DNA of 64,000 nt, from contig CANMUP010000001.1 in NCBI GenBank assembly GCA_947501105.1, positions 744,001 through 808,000 of the forward strand. Reading direction: 5' to 3'. This DNA comes from an uncultured Flaviramulus sp. (GTDB lineage Bacteria > Bacteroidota > Bacteroidia > Flavobacteriales > Flavobacteriaceae). This document shows, one piece after another, positions 59,332 to 64,000 of the stretch (within the stretch, counting starts at the first letter, position 1; each line of letters starts with the position of its first letter). Both the position numbers and the translations under genes were made by a program. Below the pieces are notes generated by a model that worked only from the letters and a program-made list of their open reading frames with translations, searched no databases and had not been told where the DNA came from.

Positions 59332-59721
59332 TTAGCTTGATTTAAAATTATGCTTTATAATAACTGGCTTTGCCTTTTTGTTTGAAAAAGTTAAAATTTT
59401 TGAAAGTAATTCTGTTTCATTCTTAAAAAGAGATTGTTTTAAAAGTTGCATTTCTTGCTCCATATGTTCTTTTATTTGCTTTTTAAGCATATCTGTGAAC
59501 GATAAATTGAACAGCTTTTTATATAAAAAAGTGTGATTAGATAAGGTTACTTCACCATCACTAATACAAATAGACACTTTGTTTTTTCGATCTATTAAAA
59601 AATATTCGTCAGATATTGGAGAAATCAACTTTTTAATAGATTCATTACTTGAATAATTAGATACAATATCAATAATGAATTTTGCATCTTCCTTCATTGC
59701 TTTTTTCTTAAATAGAAACAT
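59332..59721 (-). CDS. hypothetical protein
   Basis: 129 residues. Mixed alpha/beta, with EYFLIDRKNKVSICISDGEVTLSNHTFLYKKLFN and a long amphipathic C-terminal helix (LKKQIKEHMEQEMQLLKQSLFKNETELLSKIL, about 78-110). No signal peptide or recognised domain. It ends three bases after the ATL stop, on the opposite strand. I do not recognise a family. Confidence 0.6.
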   Translation of the reverse strand: MFLFKKKAMKEDAKFIIDIVSNYSSNESIKKLISPISDEYFLIDRKNKVSICISDGEVTLSNHTFLYKKLFNLSFTDMLKKQIKEHMEQEMQLLKQSLFKNETELLSKILTFSNKKAKPVIIKHNFKSS

Positions 59722-60057
59722 CTTTTTTAATTTTAACTTGATTTAAAAACCAAGAAGATTATATAGTGTTAAGAAACAATATCAATGCCAAAGTCACACC
59801 AAGTACTGTGTGTGCAGTGTTTCAGCGCATTTAAACGCATTTTAACTATTTAATTAATGAAATATTTGTTGTAATTTTTTTCGTGTAGGATAATACGCGG
59901 TTTACGTACAATGTTTAATAATTTGACTATAGGTGAAATGAATTTTTAACTATATAAATAAACCCAATTACTAGATAAATCATTTCAATTAAACCACTTT
60001 AAATTCTAAACAATTCACTGTATATTTGTACTTTAGAATAAATCTAAATTAAATATA
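59722..60057. other. intergenic region before the mrp homologue
   Basis: This 336-base gap contains the promoters for the hypothetical gene and for the mrp homologue. A -7 box TATATTTG lies at 60021-60028. Beyond that and a GCATTTAAACGCATTTT direct repeat-like stretch near 59830, I see nothing. Confidence 0.5.
60021..60028 (+). promoter_or_regulatory. putative promoter -7 box (TATATTTG) of the mrp/nifU operon
   Basis: TATATTTG lies 29 bases before the GTG at 60058 and fits TAnnTTTG. It predicts a start at about 60034. Confidence 0.45.
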
Positions 60058-61194
60058 GTGAAGTTAAATAAACAAGATATATTAAAAGCACTAGAATCTA
60101 TTACTGTTCCTGGAGAAGGAATGAATATGATTGAGAGTAAAGCTGTAAAAAACGTCATCACTTTTGGAGACGAAGTAATAGTAGATATTACCATTATAAA
60201 TCCAAGTTTACAGGCAAAAAAGCGTGTTGAGGTTGATATCCTTAAAACCATTCATGAGCAAGTTTATGAGAAAGCCAAAATTACGGTTAACGTTAAGGTT
60301 GATGCACCTGCAAAACCTAAAGCTAATGTTATAAAAGGCAATTCAATTCCTGGGATACAAAATATTGTAGCAGTTGCTTCTGGAAAAGGAGGTGTTGGAA
60401 AATCTACAGTTACGGCTAATTTAGCAGTAACTTTAGCTAAAATGGGTTTTAAAGTTGGTATTTTAGATGCCGATATATATGGGCCATCAATTCCTATTAT
60501 GTTTGATGTTGAAAGCGAAAGACCATTGGCCGTAAACATAGAAGGAAAATCTAAAATGAAGCCGGTAGAGAATTATGGTGTTAAAGTACTATCAATTGGG
60601 TTTTTCACAAAACCTGATCAAGCTGTAGTTTGGCGAGGGCCAATGGCAGCAAAGGCATTAAACCAAATGATTTTTGATGCCCATTGGGGAGAACTCGATT
60701 TTATGTTAATTGATTTGCCACCAGGAACCGGTGATATTCATTTAAGTATTATGCAATCACTTCCAATAACAGGGGCAGTTGTTGTTAGTACACCACAAAA
60801 TGTTGCGTTAGCTGATGCGAAAAAAGGAGTGGCTATGTTTCAACAAGATAGTATTAATGTGCCAGTTTTAGGAATCATAGAAAATATGGCTTATTTTACA
60901 CCTGCAGAACTTCCTGATAATAAATACTTTATCTTTGGGAAAGAAGGAGCAAAAAATCTTTCAGAAGATTTAAAAGTACCATTTTTAGGGGAACTACCAT
61001 TAGTGCAAAGCATTAGGGAAGCAGGAGACGTTGGTCGTCCAGCGGCATTACAAACGGCAACACCGTTAGAACAGGCTTTTGAGAAATTAACTCAAAATGT
61101 AGTAGAAGAAGTGGTAAGACGAAATGACGATTTGCCTCCAACCGAAGCAATAAAAATTACGACAATGGCTGGATGTTCAGCAGTTAAAAAATAG
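60058..61194 (+). CDS. Mrp/NBP35-family iron-sulfur carrier ATPase (ApbC)
   Basis: 378 residues from a GTG at 60058. An N-terminal DUF59/MIP18 domain (about 5-80, ITVPGEGMNMIESKAVKNV) is fused to the ATPase; the deviant Walker A GKGGVGKST is at 109-117, followed by DADIYGPSIP and VDLPPGTGDIHLS-type switch motifs. The CPxC motif that carries the bridging Fe-S cluster in NBP35/ApbC is missing: the equivalent segment reads ENMAYFTPAELPDNKYFIFGKEG, and a single Cys (374) is at the C-terminus. I infer a Fe-S assembly or carrier role. nifU follows after two bases. Confidence 0.9.
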   Translation: MKLNKQDILKALESITVPGEGMNMIESKAVKNVITFGDEVIVDITIINPSLQAKKRVEVDILKTIHEQVYEKAKITVNVKVDAPAKPKANVIKGNSIPGIQNIVAVASGKGGVGKSTVTANLAVTLAKMGFKVGILDADIYGPSIPIMFDVESERPLAVNIEGKSKMKPVENYGVKVLSIGFFTKPDQAVVWRGPMAAKALNQMIFDAHWGELDFMLIDLPPGTGDIHLSIMQSLPITGAVVVSTPQNVALADAKKGVAMFQQDSINVPVLGIIENMAYFTPAELPDNKYFIFGKEGAKNLSEDLKVPFLGELPLVQSIREAGDVGRPAALQTATPLEQAFEKLTQNVVEEVVRRNDDLPPTEAIKITTMAGCSAVKK

Positions 61195-61196
61195 TT

Positions 61197-61439
61197 ATGA
61201 CATCAGAAGAACTTAAATTGAATGTAGAAAAAGCATTAGAAGAAATTCGTCCGTTTTTGCAAAGTGATGGCGGCGATATTTCGCTATTAGCTATTGAAAA
61301 TGATAACCTTGTTAAAGTGCAACTTCAAGGTGCTTGCGTGGGTTGCAGTGTAAATCAAATGACGCTTAAATCTGGTGTTGAAATGACTATTAAAAAATAC
61401 GCGCCACAAATAGAACAAGTTATTAATATTGATGCGTAA
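61197..61439 (+). CDS. NifU-type Fe-S scaffold domain protein
   Basis: 80 residues. The core LQSDGGDISLLAIENDNLVKVQLQGACVGCSVNQMTLKSGVE has the CxxC at 47-50 that receives or holds an Fe-S cluster in NifU C-terminal domains (NfuA family). The short length means only the scaffold domain is present. Being two bases after the Mrp homologue, it is the obvious partner in Fe-S delivery. Confidence 0.95.
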   Translation: MTSEELKLNVEKALEEIRPFLQSDGGDISLLAIENDNLVKVQLQGACVGCSVNQMTLKSGVEMTIKKYAPQIEQVINIDA

Positions 61440-61502
61440 TCTTTCTTTTTTAATTCCTACTAAAATAATAGAGAAACTTATTTCTAAATAATTCAGAAAG
61501 CT

Positions 61503-61510
61503 TATTTTTG
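61503..61510 (+). promoter_or_regulatory. putative promoter -7 box (TATTTTTG) of the ferredoxin gene
   Basis: TATTTTTG lies 48 bases before the ATG at 61559, predicting a start at about 61516. Confidence 0.4.
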
Positions 61511-61558
61511 CGGCATAAATTGTGATATACGTTTATTAGCGTAAGTATAAATTGAATT

Positions 61559-61891
61559 ATGGAACAAGACATAAATATAAAGATAACCGATAGAGATGGT
61601 GTAACACACGAGGTTGTAGCGCCTACAGATATGGCAATGAACCTTATGGAAGTTGTAAGATCTTATGAGCTTGCACCAGAAGGAACTATTGGTATTTGCG
61701 GAGGAATGGCCATGTGTGCTTCATGTCAATGTTATGTGAATTCGAATCACGAATTACCAGAGATGGGCGATGATGAAGAGGCAATGCTATCTGAAGCTTT
61801 TGATGTAAAAGACAATAGTCGTTTAGGTTGCCAAATACAAATGACCCCAACCATGGAAGGGTTAGAAGTTGAATTAGCTCCTGAAAGCTAA
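61559..61891 (+). CDS. 2Fe-2S ferredoxin (adrenodoxin type)
   Basis: 110 residues. The cluster ligands are in ICGGMAMCASCQCYV: Cys47, Cys53, Cys56, and Cys91 in RLGCQIQM, with the C-x5-C-x2-C spacing of vertebrate-type/ISC ferredoxins. An extra Cys58 is present. It supplies electrons for Fe-S assembly or hydroxylases. Its 3' end overlaps the convergent GH18 gene by four bases. Upstream Fe-S genes suggest a common theme. Confidence 0.95.
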   Translation: MEQDINIKITDRDGVTHEVVAPTDMAMNLMEVVRSYELAPEGTIGICGGMAMCASCQCYVNSNHELPEMGDDEEAMLSEAFDVKDNSRLGCQIQMTPTMEGLEVELAPES

Positions 61892-63087
61892 TTTTTGCTA
61901 GCCTTATAAATCGCATTCAAGAGACTGTTTTTTTCTTTAACGTCATGTCCAAGTTGCCAAAACATAATACCTCCTAATTTATTCTTTATAGTATACTCAG
62001 TTTTAAGTTTTACAGATACAGTATCATCATAAGTTATAAAAATACTATCAGTTGCACTAAATAAATATGGTGCTTTCGCAACTGAATCCCAATGTCTTTT
62101 ATAATTATTGTTGCTTTCGTATTTTTTTCTAATATCTCTATAAGCGTCTGTTGCAAACGCTCCTTTATTAGCTTGATATAATCCTTCATTTGTTGAAGAT
62201 ACTCCTTTCCAAGCTTTGCCATAAAAAGCGGCCCCAATTACAATTTGCTTAGGGTTTACACCTTGAGAAATACAATAATCAACAATCATTTCAGCTGAAC
62301 CTGGCTCATATTCAACATTATGCTCGGCACTCCTTTTAGTCATTTCTTCATAAAAACCAGAAACCAGCGAATCTTTTAAATGCTCGTTTTTAATCCAGCC
62401 TAAAGGTGTATGATGTCCAGTAAATGGTGAGTTTCCACTTATCTGATCATAAGTCATAATATTCATATAATCTACATACTTCATAACCTCTGTAGTTTCT
62501 ATATTTTTATAATAAGGTTTCCAGCCAGCAGATGCAAAGGTTAGGGTTTGTTTTCTATCTAAAGTGTTTAAAGCTTGTCGAAGTTCTTTCATTAAAAAGG
62601 TGAAACTCTGCTTATCTTCTGGTTTTGCTTTAGTATTAGCAGCTGGAATACAAGGATATTCCCAATCTATATCCAAGCCATCTAATTCATATTCTTTAAT
62701 AAATTTAACCACACTTTTTACAAATTTCTTTCTGTTTTCGGGAGAAAAAGACATATCCGAAAACCCTTTAGAACCCCAACCGCCACAAGCAATCATAAAC
62801 TTAAGATCTGGATGGTTTTTTCTTTGTTCTACCAATTGTTTAAGTTTCTTATCATGCGCTGCATTATTAAATTTCATTTCATTATCAATAACCTTAGTAA
62901 ATGAATATATAATATGTGTTAATTGGTTTAATGGAAGCGTTTCTGGTTTATAATCTTCTTCAGGTACATAATAAGCCATAACAGCAATAGTATTCTCTTT
63001 TTGGGTGGTAGGTTTTTTGCAACTAAAACTATTTATAGTAATAGCAAAAATGATAATCAGCAAGGAGTAATTTTTTAAATATGCCAT
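61888..63087 (-). CDS. GH18 glycoside hydrolase lipoprotein (chitinase-like)
   Basis: 399 residues. A lipobox-like NSFSC puts the Cys at residue 23. The GH18 catalytic motif DxxDxDxE is intact as DGLDIDWEYP (Asp136, Asp139, Asp141, Glu143), with the SxGG-like ACGGWGSKGFSDMS (about 100-113) and YDQISG/MTYDQ region. The Glu is the general acid. Substrate is presumably chitin or peptidoglycan-related glycans; no carbohydrate-binding module is visible. It converges on the ferredoxin gene. Confidence 0.92.
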   Translation of the reverse strand: MAYLKNYSLLIIIFAITINSFSCKKPTTQKENTIAVMAYYVPEEDYKPETLPLNQLTHIIYSFTKVIDNEMKFNNAAHDKKLKQLVEQRKNHPDLKFMIACGGWGSKGFSDMSFSPENRKKFVKSVVKFIKEYELDGLDIDWEYPCIPAANTKAKPEDKQSFTFLMKELRQALNTLDRKQTLTFASAGWKPYYKNIETTEVMKYVDYMNIMTYDQISGNSPFTGHHTPLGWIKNEHLKDSLVSGFYEEMTKRSAEHNVEYEPGSAEMIVDYCISQGVNPKQIVIGAAFYGKAWKGVSSTNEGLYQANKGAFATDAYRDIRKKYESNNNYKRHWDSVAKAPYLFSATDSIFITYDDTVSVKLKTEYTIKNKLGGIMFWQLGHDVKEKNSLLNAIYKASKN

Positions 63088-63109
63088 TTTGAATTTTTTA
63101 TTAGTTGAT

Positions 63110-64000
63110 TTATTCTGTTTTATAGTCTATTAATTTTATAGGACCTTCAAGGAGGCTTCTTACTATTTGTAGTGTTCCATCTTCTTTAGTGGCTATTTGC
63201 CATTTTATAAGTGATATTTCGCCTTTTTCAATTTCAATGCCAGTTATACTTCGAGGGTGTACACAACTCCCATCGTTAAAAAAAGCAATATCTCCAGGTT
63301 CAGGAAAACGTGGTCTATGCGTATGTCCAACAATAGTTAGCAAATTATTGTTTTCTGAAATCCATTTTTTTATTCTACGCTCAACTTTTATAAGTTCTTT
63401 GTAGTTTTTTGCAGGACTTGTTGGATCTGCAATACCCATAACATTTAAGGGTTTCCAAAGAACGCGAACCATAAACCGGCTCCACTTCCAAAACAGATAA
63501 TTCCACCAATCGGCTTGGTGCCCATGGGTTAAAAATAATTCTTGACCAGTTAAGCAATGCTTTAAAACTATAGCTTCGTGGTACTTTATATCTTTAAACA
63601 GCTCAACATCTTCTCCCGTTTTAGCATCAAAATAAGTTGATAAATGTTTCTTTACATAATCAGAGTTTCTATAAACCATATCGTGGTTTCCCCATATCAT
63701 ATGTAACTTATCGGCCTTATGAAACAATTTCATAAGCATATACACGTTTTTGTGAGCGTTTAATATGGAGGTAAATGATAGATTTTCCCATAGCTCATCA
63801 CCGTCACCAATCTCGCAATATTGAAAACCTTCAGCATAATAATGCTTTAGGGCATGGAAGTAAATATTTCTATTATTGGCAAAATCGTCAGCAAAACTAT
63901 TGTCACCACGATGGCAGTCGCTAAAAAGGATAAACTTACTATCATCATCAAAATCAATGACATTCGCATTTTTATAAGCGTAATCTAATCTCTTTTTAGC
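63110..64000 (-). CDS. metallophosphoesterase (5' part missing)
   Basis: 296 residues are visible and the frame runs off the right edge; an internal Met encoded at 63745 is not the start, because conserved motifs lie before it. These are FILFSDCHRGDNSF (D-x-H metal motif), EIGDGDELWEN (GDxx), IWGNHDMVY (GNHD) and VGHTHRPRF (GHxH), the complete binuclear metallophosphoesterase set. The C-terminal part (HGHQADWWNYLFWKWSRFMV) is hydrophobic. The layout resembles UDP-2,3-diacylglucosamine pyrophosphatase relatives, but the substrate is uncertain. It lies just after the GH18 gene. Confidence 0.9.
   Translation of the reverse strand, partial: AKKRLDYAYKNANVIDFDDDSKFILFSDCHRGDNSFADDFANNRNIYFHALKHYYAEGFQYCEIGDGDELWENLSFTSILNAHKNVYMLMKLFHKADKLHMIWGNHDMVYRNSDYVKKHLSTYFDAKTGEDVELFKDIKYHEAIVLKHCLTGQELFLTHGHQADWWNYLFWKWSRFMVRVLWKPLNVMGIADPTSPAKNYKELIKVERRIKKWISENNNLLTIVGHTHRPRFPEPGDIAFFNDGSCVHPRSITGIEIEKGEISLIKWQIATKEDGTLQIVRSLLEGPIKLIDYKTE

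Noticed and set aside
59800-59850. Short direct repeat as an origin or iteron
   Set aside because: Two loose copies of GCATTTAAACGCATTTT-like sequence only; no DnaA boxes or AT-rich array accompany them.
1-64000. tRNA, rRNA, CRISPR array or insertion sequence
   Set aside because: I looked for cloverleaf-like tRNA ends, repeat-spacer patterns and transposase motifs (DDE, HUH) in the gaps and found none.

Overview
The window looks like a low-GC chromosome segment of a Flavobacteriaceae bacterium (Bacteroidota). The evidence is the dense AT-rich coding, the Bacteroidota-type -7 boxes (TAnnTTTG) upstream of many genes, two proteins with type IX secretion (T9SS) sorting tails, a TonB-dependent receptor under a TPP riboswitch, and many family-restricted proteins (DUF4301, DUF3127, DUF3098, DUF4271, DUF4296, DUF6370). 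The gene mix resembles marine genera such as Olleya, Lacinutrix or Winogradskyella, but I cannot fix the genus. Most of the window is core chromosome. I saw no rRNA, tRNA, CRISPR array, transposase or phage gene.

Layout. 1-8.9 kb: the end of a DUF4301 gene, arfB, a TPP-riboswitch-controlled receptor, greA with an unusual two-hairpin leader, a HIT protein, an orphan histidine kinase, a flavin reductase, a DUF3127 protein with an SSB-like tail, and aat. 9.0-10.7 kb: an ECF sigma factor, a membrane protein and a frameshifted glycine-zipper gene. 10.7-13.3 kb: a translationally coupled three-gene set (nucleotidyltransferase, HisC/CobD-like PLP enzyme, CDP-alcohol phosphatidyltransferase) that looks like a head-group pathway for an aminoalkyl phosphate or phosphonate lipid. 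13.6-19.4 kb: tag, a thioredoxin-like protein, a TonB-like protein, truB-uppP-DUF3098-ftsX, and an EamA transporter. 19.5-33.6 kb: leuS, DUF6370, SemiSWEET, a zinc peptidase, a membrane MutS-like ATPase, a LytS/LytTR pair, a transaminase/omega-amidase pair, an Ig-like lipoprotein and comF. 33.6-38.1 kb: an accessory block (two-component system plus a T9SS beta-propeller protein) bounded by comF and by a second, truncated copy of comF. 38.2-40.9 kb: glyS, an outer-membrane barrel and an Lrp regulator. 41.0-42.1 kb: a two-gene unit bounded by an exact 12-bp inverted repeat, ending in an attC-like hairpin and preceded by a hexanucleotide microsatellite. 42.3-64 kb: saccharopine dehydrogenase, DUF423, pckA, hemD-DUF4271, a polyprenol-phosphate mannosyltransferase-pyrC-DUF4296 operon, an epimerase, tyrS, a YHS protein, a LuxE-like protein, a PhoBR-like pair, a glycosyltransferase, trmB-LysE-ATL, an mrp-nifU pair, a ferredoxin, a GH18 protein and a metallophosphoesterase cut by the right edge.

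How the parts fit. Housekeeping functions dominate: translation (leuS, glyS, tyrS, trmB, truB, aat, arfB), envelope (uppP, ftsX, barrel, lipoproteins), Fe-S supply (mrp, nifU, ferredoxin), and central metabolism (pckA, pyrC, hemD). The accessory signal sits at three places: the head-group cassette, the block between the comF copies, and the 41-42 kb cassette-like unit. Degenerate dispersed intergenic repeats lie at about 22.3, 29.0, 42.1-42.3 and 57.5 kb. Genes are packed tightly: seven convergent pairs overlap at their stop codons, while several more widely spaced ones have a clear terminator hairpin.
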